Assembly: GCF_026262505.1 (NCBI RefSeq)
Contig: NC_067208.1
Location: 2,046,001 to 2,110,000 of the forward strand
Length of the DNA: 64,000 bases
DNA from: Trichomonas vaginalis G3
Lineage: Eukaryota > Parabasalia > Trichomonadida > Trichomonadidae
Direction: 5' to 3'
Position numbers and translations under genes: made by a program. Numbering within the stretch: position 1 is the stretch's first letter; each line of letters opens with the position of its first letter. The notes below the pieces were generated by a model, which saw nothing but the letters and a program-made list of their open reading frames with translations, was not told the origin of the DNA and searched no databases. Below are positions 28,778 to 38,591 of this stretch, one piece after another.

Positions 28778-29353
28778 ATGAGTGTTCACGTTAAGATCAA
28801 TGATGAAAACATGACTTCATGGGAAGATATCATTGATGACATAGAGAATGACCTTGATGAAAACATGATGGGAGCTCAAACGTCAGTTAAGGTCAAACTT
28901 GGTGAAGTTCAAGAAAAGATCTCCGAGATCAATGCAAAAATATCTGCTCTTACAGAGGTTGACGTTTATTACAGAAGCTTGGAGAGAACTTTAAGCAAAC
29001 TTGAACGTCAGAACCAAAGTCTCATAGTTGTGCTCCAGAAACTCAGTCTCATGCGTAAAGCATATAATGACTACCTACATGTAAGAGACTTACCTTCTTA
29101 TTCTACTCCAGATCTCGACTTTTCCGATATAAGTCCAATCCTTATTGATACAACACTTACGATAGCAGGGATGCTTCCTACATATCCAGAATATGATAAC
29201 TTACCTCAGCTCTTCGAGTATCTCAAGAAAAAGTTCATGATCTTATTATGCGAGACCATGAAAAGACGTCAAAATACCAGAACAGAACGAGAACAGAGCT
29301 TACTAATAGACTTATTATATAATACTAAAGAAATAAAGGAGTTTTTATTCTAA
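28778..29353 (+). CDS. Coiled-coil Maverick protein (191 residues)
   Basis: Begins MSVHVKINDENMTSWEDII. Residues ~40-90 form a probable coiled coil (VKVKLGEVQEKISEINAKIS and LERTLSKLERQNQSLIVVL). The C-terminal half is helical and ends TKEIKEFLF. It lies in line with 28343-28741, 36 bases downstream, and its end overlaps the end of the convergent gene at 29345 by nine bases. Function unknown; possibly structural. Confidence 0.6.
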   Translation: MSVHVKINDENMTSWEDIIDDIENDLDENMMGAQTSVKVKLGEVQEKISEINAKISALTEVDVYYRSLERTLSKLERQNQSLIVVLQKLSLMRKAYNDYLHVRDLPSYSTPDLDFSDISPILIDTTLTIAGMLPTYPEYDNLPQLFEYLKKKFMILLCETMKRRQNTRTEREQSLLIDLLYNTKEIKEFLF

Positions 29354-29632
29354 CTTTGGTATTTTTGGGAAGAACTGATCTGGATCATATTTGTCAACCA
29401 CAGGTTTTGGTATCAAAAGTCTCTCTGGTTCTTGGACGGCTGGTACTGGAAATGGTTCCTTTGGTTTCCTAGCTTTTGGGAGATCTAAAAATTTTCTTGG
29501 TCTCTTTCTTTTGTGTAAGTGTTGTCCATTTTTATCGACAACGAATGTGAGCTTTCCGTCGTCAAAGATGAATGTCGTCGCTTCTTCAGTTCCCTCATCA
29601 ACTATTATCTTCTTGATCTTTCTCTTCTCCAT
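29345..29632 (-). CDS. Small basic, Pro-rich Maverick protein (95 residues)
   Basis: Starts MEKRKIKKIIVDEGTEE. A short beta segment (TFIFDDGKLTFVVDKNG) is followed by a basic stretch (HKRKRPRKFLDLPKARKPK) and a Pro-rich tail. It overlaps the 3' end of the methyltransferase gene by about 35 bases on the same strand, which suggests compact, possibly coupled expression. No family recognised. Confidence 0.55.
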   Translation of the reverse strand: MEKRKIKKIIVDEGTEEATTFIFDDGKLTFVVDKNGQHLHKRKRPRKFLDLPKARKPKEPFPVPAVQEPERLLIPKPVVDKYDPDQFFPKIPKLE

Positions 29633-30440
29633 TAACAGAAAAAGTGACATATATTACTTCATTATTTTTCTGAGTGTTAGGATTAATTAAACCTCTATCT
29701 ATAACATGCTTTCTCATAGGAAATTTCTCTCCATATCTTTTTGTCAATATCTCTATAAGTTCTTCTGTATAAGATTTATCACTACTGAAGTAAATAGATG
29801 GATAATTAAGGACATCAAAGGTTTCTACAGTATCTTTAAGAGTCCATTCATCTCCATACTGTATAGAATAAGTATGGAAGTATGGAGGATCACATATAAA
29901 GAAAACATTGGGAAGATCTTTATACTCATTGAAGAGTATTCTCCAATCTTTATGAACAATAGTTAAACCTTCAAGATAGTCATCTATGTTTTCACCAAAT
30001 AAGTTAGTATATCTGAGGTATAACACTTTCTTCATTAATGTGTCAAGATCATAGTATTTGTATGCTCCAGAATAGAGAAGACGTGAACATAATGTATCCC
30101 AGTCTATGTATGGAGCTTTACTTATAACTTCTCTGACGATCTCTTTCTGATCAGTAGGAATTTTCTCATCTGGCTTAACATTTATTCTCTCCTTAAGTTC
30201 CTTAAGTATTTCATTCGTGTCATGAATGTGTTTCAGTCTATCAACGTAGTTATCATAGTCGTTAGCTATGATCGTTGCTTTTGGGAACATAATATGCAAC
30301 AGATGAGAGATATAGAGAGAACCACCAAATAGGTCAACGAAGACATAATCCCCTTTGATGTCTTTGAGTATGTCGATAAGATCTTTCCTGATCTTCGACT
30401 TATTACCTATGAAAGGTAAAGGAGGTTTGGTAAAAATCAT
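29598..30440 (-). CDS. DNA adenine-N6 methyltransferase (Dam/D12-like)
   Basis: This 280-residue enzyme would transfer a methyl group from AdoMet to adenine N6 in DNA. Evidence: PFIGNKSK at residues 9-16 (the family's N-terminal P-F-x-G-x-K motif), the AdoMet-binding FVDLFGGS at 34-41, and the catalytic DPPY at 184-187 (CDPPYFHT). The target-recognition region lies between. Enzymes of this type are reported from trichomonad Mavericks, and adenine methylation is the dominant DNA modification there. The upstream sequence TATTTTTATTACCATATAA abuts the ATG. The enzyme could mark element DNA or influence host chromatin; which site it methylates is unknown. Confidence 0.88.
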   Translation of the reverse strand: MIFTKPPLPFIGNKSKIRKDLIDILKDIKGDYVFVDLFGGSLYISHLLHIMFPKATIIANDYDNYVDRLKHIHDTNEILKELKERINVKPDEKIPTDQKEIVREVISKAPYIDWDTLCSRLLYSGAYKYYDLDTLMKKVLYLRYTNLFGENIDDYLEGLTIVHKDWRILFNEYKDLPNVFFICDPPYFHTYSIQYGDEWTLKDTVETFDVLNYPSIYFSSDKSYTEELIEILTKRYGEKFPMRKHVIDRGLINPNTQKNNEVIYVTFSVNGEEKDQEDNS

Positions 30441-30464
30441 TTATATGGTAATAAAAATAAGTGT

Positions 30465-30635
30465 TTACTTGAGACAATAACCTCTGTTGAGTTTGTAGAA
30501 CAAGATCAGAAGTACGATCAAGTTCAAAACAACACAAATGGCTAGGATTGCGTTACCAACAATCTTTGTCTTTTCCCAGCAAGACTTCTTCTTTGGTTCA
30601 TGTGCTGCTTCGACATCACTGTATGGCTCGGACAT
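30465..30635 (-). CDS. Small single-pass membrane protein (56 residues)
   Basis: Chosen start MSEPYSDVEAAHEP. A charged 25-residue N-terminus is followed by one transmembrane segment (IVGNAILAICVVLNLIVLLI) and a short basic tail. Several small membrane proteins of this shape occur in virus-like elements, where they act in membrane passage, but nothing specific can be claimed. Confidence 0.55.
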   Translation of the reverse strand: MSEPYSDVEAAHEPKKKSCWEKTKIVGNAILAICVVLNLIVLLILFYKLNRGYCLK

Positions 30636-30651
30636 TAACTTAAAAAGTGTC

Positions 30652-31043
30652 ATGACCACTTCATTTTTGATGAAGTCAACAGCTTATGTCCACTTCCTCC
30701 CACAAGCACTTGAGGGACAAGAGAAGGTCATCATTGACTACCTTCAAGCCACTGAGAAGCTCCAAAAGCTTCAAGATCTCGCGAAGAGTTCAAGTCCCGC
30801 TTGAAACAGGAGAACTTACTGCAGGAGTACATGCTCATCCTTTATACACTCATTGATGGCTCCCATTTACCATCAGAGTACACTGCAGTTCTTGATGCAC
30901 TCAAAGATCTTCGCGAACACCAGCCGATCGGTAAAGAAGCCTTCGAGCTCACCATTGAGCAAGCCATCTTCGCCAAGCACAATGCAAAGAAGCAGATGCT
31001 CGAAGCTCTTGACAAGATCAAAAAGTACGTCGAAAAGTACTAA
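30652..31043 (+). other. Short Maverick reading frames of uncertain status
   Basis: Two short, helical, charged frames: MTTSFLMKSTAYVHF... (30652-30804) and MLILYTLIDGSHLPSEYTA... (30831-31043). Both have coding character. The region may be broken. No family recognised. The first ATG is 17 bases from the divergent small membrane protein gene. Confidence 0.4.
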
Positions 31044-31071
31044 AAATAATTACTTGAGTAAACGATAAGTT

Positions 31072-31338
31072 TTATTCATTGTTTCTCTTTTCAAGATATT
31101 CTTTCATCTTGACGTTATATTTTCCTAACTCATACAAGAACGTGTAGTATGAAACTTCAACCTCACGATGCTTTTCATACCATTTCATTATGAACATGGT
31201 AAGAATTGCTTCTTCGGGATTTGAGAAGGGATCTTCTTCACCAAATACGTTGTGATGAACTCTCATTGCTTTACCTACAGATATTGGTTCATCTTCCTCA
31301 GCAATTAGGTCAAAGAACCTTTGTAGTCTTTGGCTCAT
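31072..31338 (-). CDS. Small helical Maverick protein (88 residues)
   Basis: Chosen start MSQRLQRFFDLIAEEDEP. Predominantly helical with aromatic residues (MKWYEKHREVEVSYYTFLYE). Convergent with the frames at 30652-31043, with a 28-base gap carrying AAACGATAAGTTTTATT. No family recognised. Confidence 0.55.
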   Translation of the reverse strand: MSQRLQRFFDLIAEEDEPISVGKAMRVHHNVFGEEDPFSNPEEAILTMFIMKWYEKHREVEVSYYTFLYELGKYNVKMKEYLEKRNNE

Positions 31339-31357
31339 TGGAAATGTCACTTTTCGG

Positions 31358-31939
31358 TTAAACGATCACATACTTAAGACATAAATTATACCTACTTATT
31401 AACTCAGTATATTGTGCATTATATGCATACTTAAACTCTTGAGCAATATTGTTCTCATCAATGATTCTGATCTGAGCTATTTTTGAGAAAGGTGGTGGAA
31501 TACCACAACATGTGATGTCTGGGTCCAGTAGGTCTATTTCACACTTGAACCCAGTCATTCTGTGAACAACTTCTTCCAAGTCTGGCTTAGGTAGTAAGAT
31601 CTGATCTTTGCTCACTAAGTTAGAAAAGAGCTCTTTGTCTTGGTCTAGAAGTATCTTCTGGTATATACTAAGTAAATACTCTTCTACACCAATCCTCGAT
31701 GAAGTCTCCACAGATCTCGATGAGGTCAGGTTGGAAGTTAATGGACTTAAAGGAGGAGGATACATTGGTGCTTCTGAGTTCGTAGTTGTTTCCTCTTTTT
31801 TTATCTCTGTTGGAGCATCACTTACTGTACCAGATGGATAGTTCTTTATCACAATGTTATTAGTTGTTCTTGAATCAACATTGCTTGTTGGTTCAATTGG
31901 AAGATTAGCTGCACCATAAAGAATTGACTTCGATCTCAT
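31358..31939 (-). CDS. Conserved Maverick protein, MRSKSIL family (193 residues)
   Basis: The N-terminus MRSKSILYGAANLPIEPT continues as SNVDSRTTNNIVIKNY. It is almost identical to the gene at 63699 in Maverick B (MRSKSILAGAVNVPIEPTSN), while the following Ser/Thr/Pro-rich linker differs. The C-terminal ~110 residues form a folded, mixed domain with CEIDLLDPDITCCGIPPPF. The strong N-terminal conservation between two diverged elements suggests a binding peptide, for example a capsid-attachment or targeting signal. In both elements it is divergent from the same partner gene (31975 here). Function unknown. Confidence 0.7.
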   Translation of the reverse strand: MRSKSILYGAANLPIEPTSNVDSRTTNNIVIKNYPSGTVSDAPTEIKKEETTTNSEAPMYPPPLSPLTSNLTSSRSVETSSRIGVEEYLLSIYQKILLDQDKELFSNLVSKDQILLPKPDLEEVVHRMTGFKCEIDLLDPDITCCGIPPPFSKIAQIRIIDENNIAQEFKYAYNAQYTELISRYNLCLKYVIV

Positions 31940-31974
31940 TTGTTATGAGTAAAAATTGTTTTATTCTCATATAA

Positions 31975-32328
31975 ATGACGAACATTAACCCAGAGAACAA
32001 CACAGAATATACTGCAACAGGAGTTGTTTACAATGATCTAGATCAGATCGTCCAACTCAAAGCCCCAAGAGGAAGGAATTTAATAAGACAACCTCCACCA
32101 AAGATATATGTTGATGATGGTAGTAATGGGTTCAACTTAGTGTATCATTACTCATATCCTCAATATGCAAAAATTGGGTCTACCCCAAACGTGACAAACC
32201 ATTATATGAACCTTTATGATGAAGCAAGGTTTCATGCACCAACGAAGAAAGAACCTGATGCATCAAGATTACATGAATTCGCAGACCATGATGGTTATAG
32301 CGATTACTCAATGCCTGTAAGACTTTAA
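31975..32328 (+). CDS. Conserved Maverick protein paired with the MRSKSIL gene (117 residues)
   Basis: Related to the protein at 63272-63664 of Maverick B: TATGVVYNDLDQIV against TETGAVYKDVELL, and PKIYVDDGSNG against IKIYVNDGSGG. The promoter gap of 35 bases to the divergent MRSKSIL gene contains TTTTATTCTCATATAA directly before this ATG, nearly the same as in Maverick B. Function unknown; the pairing suggests that the two products act together. Confidence 0.7.
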   Translation: MTNINPENNTEYTATGVVYNDLDQIVQLKAPRGRNLIRQPPPKIYVDDGSNGFNLVYHYSYPQYAKIGSTPNVTNHYMNLYDEARFHAPTKKEPDASRLHEFADHDGYSDYSMPVRL

Positions 32329-32341
32329 CGTTAATAAAAAA

Positions 32342-33409
32342 ATGACTGTTGGTAAACAAGAAAAAACTTTAATACAAGAGGATTTGATGCTACCAATATA
32401 TTCAACTGATATGGGAGCTTATCAATTCGATACATTTGAGAATCCTGGTGGAACACCACCATATTTTCTTTTGTTCATCAATGTAAACAGTAGAAAAGGT
32501 TATGCGTTCCCAATGAGTGAAAAGAACTCAAACAATGTTCTAAGTGCAATGCAGAAGTTCATTTCACAAGCTACAGGTGAAATGAAGCCTACAATACTTA
32601 CTAGTGATGAAGACCCAGCTTATACGACACAAAATGTTCGAGATCTGTTGGTCAGTCATAACATTGAGCACATGACGACACAGAAATACAATCATAACAT
32701 ACTAGGTATTATTAATAGGTTCTGTAGAACTATTAGAACTATGTTACATATGAAGTTAAACCTCAAAGAAGGTGATAAAACACCACCTTTCACTGCAGAT
32801 ACAATGAGACAAATTATTAATGACTACAACACTGAATATCATTCAAGCACACAACAAAAGCCTGATGATTTCACAGAAAAGGATAATGAGGAATATATAA
32901 AGAAGCAAAGATTGAAAGAAGAGTATGTCAGAAAAAATAACCTTTATAACTTAAGACCTGGTCAAAAAGTTCAAGTCATAGTTGAACCAAGAACATGGGG
33001 TAAAGGTAACCAACAAAGAAGACATCTTGATCCTTCTTATTATACAGTTGATTCAGTTGATACAAGTGCATACTTGTTAAGAGCAAAAGATGGAAGTGTT
33101 GCAAGATATCCACGTTATCAGATATGGACAAAAATAGAGCATGGATTAAAGCAAGGAGAAACTTTAGATCAAGGAAGACACGGTGCTGTTAAAAGTATTG
33201 ATGGTCATGAACTTGTCGGTAATGATGTAAAGTATGATGTTACGTTTGAGAACGAAAATACAGGAAAAGTGACAGGTAGAGGTATGCGTGAAGGTAATCC
33301 AAACAGGTTGTCACAAATGGAAGTACAGTATTGGAGGAAAAATATTAATGAAGGTCATGTTAAAGATATGCCTAGTTTTCTTGAGAAGTATCGTGGGTTT
33401 CGAGTTTAG
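32342..33409 (+). CDS. Maverick integrase (rve family)
   Basis: A 355-residue retrovirus-like integrase that would insert the element and make the 6-bp target duplication. The RNase-H-like core spans residues ~15-185: the first strand region YQFDTFEN, then YFLLFINVNSRKGYAFPM, TSDEDPAY in the second acidic region, and INRFCRTIRTML in the third. A C-terminal SH3-like part follows (NLRPGQKVQVIVEP near 205), and the last ~90 residues (VKYDVTFENENTGKV) could be chromodomain-like. It is 13 bases downstream of the conserved gene at 31975 on the same strand, so the two may be co-expressed. Its 3' end overlaps the convergent small gene at 33372 by 38 bases. Confidence 0.85.
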   Translation: MTVGKQEKTLIQEDLMLPIYSTDMGAYQFDTFENPGGTPPYFLLFINVNSRKGYAFPMSEKNSNNVLSAMQKFISQATGEMKPTILTSDEDPAYTTQNVRDLLVSHNIEHMTTQKYNHNILGIINRFCRTIRTMLHMKLNLKEGDKTPPFTADTMRQIINDYNTEYHSSTQQKPDDFTEKDNEEYIKKQRLKEEYVRKNNLYNLRPGQKVQVIVEPRTWGKGNQQRRHLDPSYYTVDSVDTSAYLLRAKDGSVARYPRYQIWTKIEHGLKQGETLDQGRHGAVKSIDGHELVGNDVKYDVTFENENTGKVTGRGMREGNPNRLSQMEVQYWRKNINEGHVKDMPSFLEKYRGFRV

Positions 33410-33608
33410 CTTGTAAGTCCTTTATTTTTGTTTCATACAATGAGATCTTCCTTCTGATCTGTTCATCATTGAGAGGTTGCTTGACTTTACGGAACTGTAC
33501 ACGTCCGTCTTTCATTGTATGTACATAATATCCATCAGGAACCTTACCATCTTTTATATATTCAGTTAACCACTTTTGTTTAGTTGATGCTTTAATGACT
33601 TGACTCAT
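33372..33608 (-). CDS. Small Maverick protein, YYVHTMKDG family (78 residues)
   Basis: Contains GYYVHTMKDGRVQFRKVK, closely matching YYVCHMKNGSVQVRKRK in the gene at 17759-18208, followed by a short coiled coil (KISLYETKIKDLQAKLE). The N-terminus TKQKWLTEYIKDGKVPDG looks like a small folded module. Two members of this family thus lie in one element. It overlaps the integrase 3' end on the other strand. Confidence 0.6.
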   Translation of the reverse strand: MSQVIKASTKQKWLTEYIKDGKVPDGYYVHTMKDGRVQFRKVKQPLNDEQIRRKISLYETKIKDLQAKLETHDTSQEN

Positions 33609-33662
33609 TTCTTACTGGATAAATTTTTATGTTTTTTATCTTTTGACGATTTTTTCTTATCC

Positions 33663-36600
33663 TTATCTTCTTGCCTTGTCCTTCTTTGATTTATCCTTCT
33701 TCTTGTCCTTGTCCTTCTTTGATTTATCCTTCTTCTTGTCCTTGTCCTTCTTGGACTTCTCTGCTGCAGGTGGTGTTGGATTCTGTTTGACTTTAGCACT
33801 TGGGTCAGGACCTTGTCTTTGAGACTTAGATATAGATTGTTTAGGAGCTGCTGCTTGTTTAGTTGCTTCAGCTTGTTGTTTAGCTAATTCAGCAGCTTGT
33901 TTATCATTCTCTTCTATTTCCTTTGCACCAGTTGCGACTTCATTCTTGAACTTTTGGAGATTCTCAGCAGCATCCATTACCTTATTCGCTCCTTTAAACA
34001 ATCCATAAAATTTCTGCCATGGTGATACTGAAGGTATATTTCCACCAATTGCTGGAGGAACTGATGCTTCAGGAGTTGGAGATGGTGTTTTGTCTGAATT
34101 GAGATGCTTTTCTGCTTCAAGAACTTGTGTAGTATTTTTCTCCAGGTATGCTTTTGCAACCTCCTTAACTTCTGGACGTTCATTATTTACATCCTGTCTT
34201 GGTGTTGATGTTTCAGTAGCGTTTTCCTGAGTTACATTAACAACAGGTTGCTCAACTGCTGAAACATTAGCTGCTTCAGTAATGTTATGAGTAGTTGAAA
34301 CATTTCCTGATATACCTTCTCCTGTTGGAACTCTTGGAGCAATTGTTGTGATGTTCGCCATTGCAGGAGTTGGAGTAGGAGTGTCATCAATCTTTCTGTC
34401 AGCTTTCGTCGTTTGCGTTGTAGTATTTGTTGTTTCATTACCATATTTTGATCTTAGTCTGGTAAGCTCTAACTTCATATGTTCTTCAGGATATGCATAC
34501 TTATTATATTCACCCTTAATATTCTTTTTCCATTCATCGTATTTATCTTCTGCTGATTTCTTAATTGATGCTAGTCCGTTTACAGCCAATTCATCAGTAC
34601 CGTTATCAGTAGTCTGGTTATATAAAAGATTAGCAGCTGATCTAATTGTGTAATCCGTAAGATTACCAAAACGCTCTATTGTACCTAATGTTGTGTTCTT
34701 CAGTTCCTTTCCAATTCCTTGTGCAGCATCTTTGACTAAATCAGCACCCCATGCACCAAATTGTCTCACAGGAGCCGCTATTGATGGTGAAGGAGATGGA
34801 GATGGCGATGGAGTTGGTGATGGTGAAGGAGATGGAGATGGTGAAGGAGATGGAGTTGGCGATGGTGTTGCTGCTTTCGCCTTTCTATCAGCTTCTTCCT
34901 TAGCCTTTCTATCTGCTTCTTCTTTCGCCTTTCTATCTGCTTCTTCCTTAGCCTTACGAGCTTTTTCTTTCTTCTTAAGTTCCTCTAGTTCTTTACGTTC
35001 AGCTTCTTCTTTCGCCTTTCGTTCAGCTTCTTCCTTAGCCTTACGAGCTTTTTCTTTCTTCTTAAGCTCCTCTAGTTCTTTACGTTCAGCTTCTTCTTTC
35101 GCCTTTCGTTCAGCTTCTTCCTTAGCCTTACGAGCTTTTTCTTTCTTCTTAAGCTCCTCTAGTTCTTTACGTTCAGCTTCTTCTTTCGCCTTTCGTTCAG
35201 CTTCTTCCTTAGCCTTACGAGCTTTTTCTTTCTTCTTAAGCTCCTCTAGTTCTTTACGTTCAGCTTCTTCTTTCGCCTTTCGTTCAGCTTCTTCCTTAGC
35301 CTTACGAGCTTTTTCTTCATAATATTTTGTATACTTATCATCAGCCCAATTACCAAGTGATTTGGCACCTGTTAGTATTCCATTTGCGGTTGATGTTGCT
35401 GTTCTTCCGAGCCATCCCCCTACCGCTGAAGCACCATTGCCAATAGCACTACCAGCATTTAAAATTCCACGACCAATCCATATCCCTGGTTTTGCCTTTG
35501 TATTAAGAGTAAGAAATTCTTCCTTCCTATCTTCAGGTGTAGGATTTGTAACAGTTCTTACAGTATCAACAACAGTGTCAACACTGGTTCCAATAGCACT
35601 ACCAACAGCTGTTGCACCAGTTAGAATACCATGGGTAACTAAATCAGTAGCTCTTGAGACAACATTATCACTCGAGGCTTTCTCTGCTGGATAGTTTGAT
35701 CCTTTGTAAGTTCCTGGACCACCTCTATTTGAAGCTTCTCCTTCAACTATTTTCTTCTCTTCTTGTGCTTGTTCTCTGGCAACACTCAATGCACGTTCTT
35801 GTCTTTGAATGTTGTCTTTCTTTAACATGTAACCACCAAGTGTCTGTGGTGGTGTGTTTTTATCTAGTGCAGCATCAATTGCAGCCTTTTCTTTTCGCTT
35901 TTCTTCGTCTAACCAATTTTGAATAGATTCTGCATCAGTTGGTTCAGCTGGAGTTGGAGACGGTGTTGGAGCTTTAGTTGGTGTTGGAGACGGTGTCGGA
36001 GCTTTAGTCGGAGTTGGAGATGGAGTAGGTGCTTTTGTAGGTGTCGGTGATGGAGTTGGAGATGGAGTTGGAGGTACTGTTGGTTCTGGAGTTGGTTCAA
36101 CAGTCGGTGAAGGTGTTGGCGCCTTTGTGATTCTTGGAGTTGGCTCTGGTGTTCTAATAGGGGAAGCAGTTGGTGTATTAGCTCTTTTAAGAACCTGTGA
36201 TCTTTCCGCTTGATTTGAATCAGATACTGGGTTAGTTGTACTAGGATGTGATACAGGAGTTATTTTTGGTGTAGGTGTTGGTTTATTTAATGTTATACCA
36301 TGACTACTCGACATTGGTGGAGGACCTGCGTGAGCAGTTGGTGTCAGAGTTGGCGTTGGAGCTACTGTAGGAGTTGGCGTTGGAGCTACTGTTGGTTCAG
36401 GAGTGGGAGTTGGTGTTGGAGCTACTGTAGGAGTAGGTGTAGGAGTTGGTGTTGGAGTCGACATTTGTTTTAACCTCTCATTATACCAATTCTCCAAATA
36501 ATAAGCCTCACCCATTAAGTTACTCTGTCTTTGTTTTATAGAAAATTCACCTAACAGTAATTCATCATGAATCATTTTCTGCAGCTTTGTCGTGTTTTCT

Positions 36601-37235
36601 ACTTCCTTTATTAGAACGCTCGATGTATTCGCCAATCCTCTATATTCCTTAATCATCTTATCTAGTTTGTTCATATTTGGTACTTCCTTTTTCTTCTCAG
36701 CGTTAATCTCATTAGATCGTTTCTCCAATTCTTCAACTACTTTGTAAAGCTTATTTATCTTGACATGTGATTCCTTTACTTCTCCAGTCCTTGGATCCTT
36801 AGGTTCCTTGTATTTAGCTAATTTCGTCTCTATATATCTTCGTTTAGCGTCATATCCAGGATCACTGGTTCGTAAAGGATGCGAAGGTGGACGAAAATAA
36901 GGTATGTAGAAATCTGGATCATCATTAATAGAAGAACGTGCTTTAAAGTTACGAACCGCGTCTGTAAAAGGGTCTCTACCACGTGCTGTATATGTTGATG
37001 TAATCAAAAAGCCTTCTCTTCTCATTGGGAAATTAATACGACCTTTTTGAACATATTCTTTCTCAAAGTATTGCCTAGCATTGTAATCAAAAGCAAGATC
37101 ATTATATATATCGCGCAAAAAATCAAATGTATGCTGCTTGAACTTTTGATCGCTAATTATGGTACGAATTATCGGACGTTCATTCTCCCATTTCTTAACT
37201 CGTTCATCAATGAGTTTCCTCTCTTGTTCACTCAT
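33663..37235 (-). CDS. Giant low-complexity Maverick protein (1190 residues)
   Basis: Order of parts: a folded, charged N-terminal ~255 residues ([19 protein letters not shown]); a Pro/Thr-rich region with [14 protein letters not shown] repeats (~258-430); Gly/Ala-rich hydrophobic segments ([20 protein letters not shown] and a second one, ~530-630) that could contact membranes; four 29-residue charged repeats ([19 protein letters not shown]) forming a long helix (~643-760); a Ser/Pro-rich linker (~790-822); a region with Asn-x-Thr sites; and a Lys/Asp-rich basic tail. It resembles structural or tegument-like proteins more than an enzyme. The frame is fully open despite 3.5 kb of repeats, which argues for selection or youth. 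No family recognised. Confidence 0.7.
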   Translation of the reverse strand: MSEQERKLIDERVKKWENERPIIRTIISDQKFKQHTFDFLRDIYNDLAFDYNARQYFEKEYVQKGRINFPMRREGFLITSTYTARGRDPFTDAVRNFKARSSINDDPDFYIPYFRPPSHPLRTSDPGYDAKRRYIETKLAKYKEPKDPRTGEVKESHVKINKLYKVVEELEKRSNEINAEKKKEVPNMNKLDKMIKEYRGLANTSSVLIKEVENTTKLQKMIHDELLLGEFSIKQRQSNLMGEAYYLENWYNERLKQMSTPTPTPTPTPTVAPTPTPTPEPTVAPTPTPTVAPTPTLTPTAHAGPPPMSSSHGITLNKPTPTPKITPVSHPSTTNPVSDSNQAERSQVLKRANTPTASPIRTPEPTPRITKAPTPSPTVEPTPEPTVPPTPSPTPSPTPTKAPTPSPTPTKAPTPSPTPTKAPTPSPTPAEPTDAESIQNWLDEEKRKEKAAIDAALDKNTPPQTLGGYMLKKDNIQRQERALSVAREQAQEEKKIVEGEASNRGGPGTYKGSNYPAEKASSDNVVSRATDLVTHGILTGATAVGSAIGTSVDTVVDTVRTVTNPTPEDRKEEFLTLNTKAKPGIWIGRGILNAGSAIGNGASAVGGWLGRTATSTANGILTGAKSLGNWADDKYTKYYEEKARKAKEEAERKAKEEAERKELEELKKKEKARKAKEEAERKAKEEAERKELEELKKKEKARKAKEEAERKAKEEAERKELEELKKKEKARKAKEEAERKAKEEAERKELEELKKKEKARKAKEEADRKAKEEADRKAKEEADRKAKAATPSPTPSPSPSPSPSPSPTPSPSPSPSPSIAAPVRQFGAWGADLVKDAAQGIGKELKNTTLGTIERFGNLTDYTIRSAANLLYNQTTDNGTDELAVNGLASIKKSAEDKYDEWKKNIKGEYNKYAYPEEHMKLELTRLRSKYGNETTNTTTQTTKADRKIDDTPTPTPAMANITTIAPRVPTGEGISGNVSTTHNITEAANVSAVEQPVVNVTQENATETSTPRQDVNNERPEVKEVAKAYLEKNTTQVLEAEKHLNSDKTPSPTPEASVPPAIGGNIPSVSPWQKFYGLFKGANKVMDAAENLQKFKNEVATGAKEIEENDKQAAELAKQQAEATKQAAAPKQSISKSQRQGPDPSAKVKQNPTPPAAEKSKKDKDKKKDKSKKDKDKKKDKSKKDKARR
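34954..35301. repeat. Four 87-bp tandem repeats inside the giant gene
   Basis: Units begin at about 34954, 35041, 35128 and 35215, each encoding the same 29-residue charged helix repeat with very few base differences. Degenerate versions follow on the lower-coordinate side. The near identity at base level indicates recent expansion. Confidence 0.9.
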
Positions 37236-37255
37236 TTAAACCTCATAAAAATATA

Positions 37256-37663
37256 TTATCTGCGTATAGTGCCACTAATAGCATTAATCCATGGCATGTC
37301 TGATAGTACACGTACTGACTGAACTAATGGCTTATGATTGTTCCAAATAGCTCCTCCAATGTATGCGTTATACTTATTGTTGTCAATAGTTTGTTGAGGT
37401 TGAACTATAGGTGTTTCAACAGGCTTGTCTCTACTGAAGTCACCACCAAGAGCTTTATTGAATGCTTTAAGATTCTTCGTTAATGCATTATCTTCACCTA
37501 ATGTAGTTTTTGCAATTCTTTCACCAAGACTACCGATAACACCACCGACTTGACCAACTTGAGGGAAAAGTTTGTTAGCAATGTTAAATCCAGCACCTAT
37601 TACAAGACCAGGATTTTTTTTCACCATACCCCATCCAGCTTTAACATAATCGCCAAAACCCAT
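37256..37663 (-). CDS. Small Gly/Ala-rich Maverick protein (135 residues)
   Basis: N-terminal MGFGDYVKAGWGMVKKNPGL is followed by a Gly-rich, weakly hydrophobic amphipathic region (VGQVGGVIGSLGERIAK) and a tail ending in RR. The protein at 60749-61264 in Maverick B has the same outline (Gly/Ala-rich start, ALGKDDEF/LGEDNAL segment, basic tail). The shape recalls the small membrane-active minor capsid proteins of adenovirus-like viruses, but that is analogy. It lies 10 bases downstream of the packaging ATPase on the same strand. Confidence 0.6.
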   Translation of the reverse strand: MGFGDYVKAGWGMVKKNPGLVIGAGFNIANKLFPQVGQVGGVIGSLGERIAKTTLGEDNALTKNLKAFNKALGGDFSRDKPVETPIVQPQQTIDNNKYNAYIGGAIWNNHKPLVQSVRVLSDMPWINAISGTIRR

Positions 37664-37673
37664 TTATTTCTTC

Positions 37674-38573
37674 TTAAAATAATGTCATCTTTTGTTGCTT
37701 AACTTCTTTAAAGTCCGTCTTTCCTGCAACTATATGAACTTCCATATATGAACGAGGTGTTGGTAGCTCTTTGTATTTGTTCCATAACTCTTCCCAATCT
37801 TCTGTTGCTCCTGACTGTTCAATCATTGACTGAAAGTCTCTCATAGAATAACCTTGAAAGATAACGAAGTCAGTGCATAGTCTCTTAATGTTTAAACATA
37901 TATGTCTCCATGTTTGACACATGATGACAACAGTATAGTTATAATGTCTGACCTTAGTGATGAAGTTCGCTAATGGTGAACGTGGGTCATTCAATAAGTC
38001 ATGACCACCATAATCGTCTAACACTAATAGAGAATTACTGGGATACTTTGTGAAAGGATATTTGTTCAACTTCTTTACAACATATATTGCAATCTTCTTA
38101 TACTCAAACTTTCCATCAGGTTTCCTTAGTTGATGCTTTGTTAAGATGTGTTCCATCTCCTCTGAAATTTTTTCGAACTTACTTTGAACGAACTCAACAA
38201 TAGCGTAATACTTTGCTTTCATCTTAACGTTCTTCATTAAATAAGGCATAAGTTCTTTATCATCCTTTTTCAGTACTGGTGCTTTAACTTGACTCATAAA
38301 TGTCTTCGCTGTTTTATCCATTGTTCCTGATGTTGCTGAGATAACTATTGAGTCATAATATGGAGTATTAGTGAAGCGGTCTGTTATCATTATATGACGA
38401 ATAACACCATATGTCTTACCTGAACCCATCTTACCGCAGTAGAAATAAACACCATTAGTACAAAATGGATAATCATCAGAAAATGGCATAATGAGTGCAT
38501 TGTTTAGTTCTTTACTATTCTTACGTGCTCCATCATGAAGAATCTTATCTACTTGATTAATAACTTTCTCCAT
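37674..38573 (-). CDS. Genome-packaging ATPase (FtsK/HerA, A32-like)
   Basis: This 299-residue ATPase would pump the element's DNA into capsids. The Walker A motif GKMGSGKT is at residues 47-54, Walker B LLVLDD at 182-187 followed by YGG, and a sensor-like motif CQTWRH lies near 229. These match the packaging ATPases of Polintons, virophages and poxvirus A32-like proteins. The homologue in Maverick B (62388-63275) aligns along its whole length. It is divergent from the penton-like gene at 38592 with an 18-base gap, the same pairing as in Maverick B. Confidence 0.9.
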   Translation of the reverse strand: MEKVINQVDKILHDGARKNSKELNNALIMPFSDDYPFCTNGVYFYCGKMGSGKTYGVIRHIMITDRFTNTPYYDSIVISATSGTMDKTAKTFMSQVKAPVLKKDDKELMPYLMKNVKMKAKYYAIVEFVQSKFEKISEEMEHILTKHQLRKPDGKFEYKKIAIYVVKKLNKYPFTKYPSNSLLVLDDYGGHDLLNDPRSPLANFITKVRHYNYTVVIMCQTWRHICLNIKRLCTDFVIFQGYSMRDFQSMIEQSGATEDWEELWNKYKELPTPRSYMEVHIVAGKTDFKEVKQQKMTLF

Positions 38574-38591
38574 CTTTTAGTTACATATAAA

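Noticed and set aside
33605-33799. 64-residue Arg-rich frame
   Set aside because: A shadow of the Lys/Asp repeat at the 3' end of the giant Maverick gene.
34693-35322. 209-residue plus-strand frame (Ser/Ala/Phe repeats)
   Set aside because: Antisense of the 87-bp repeats; periodic but without an independent start or neighbours on that strand.
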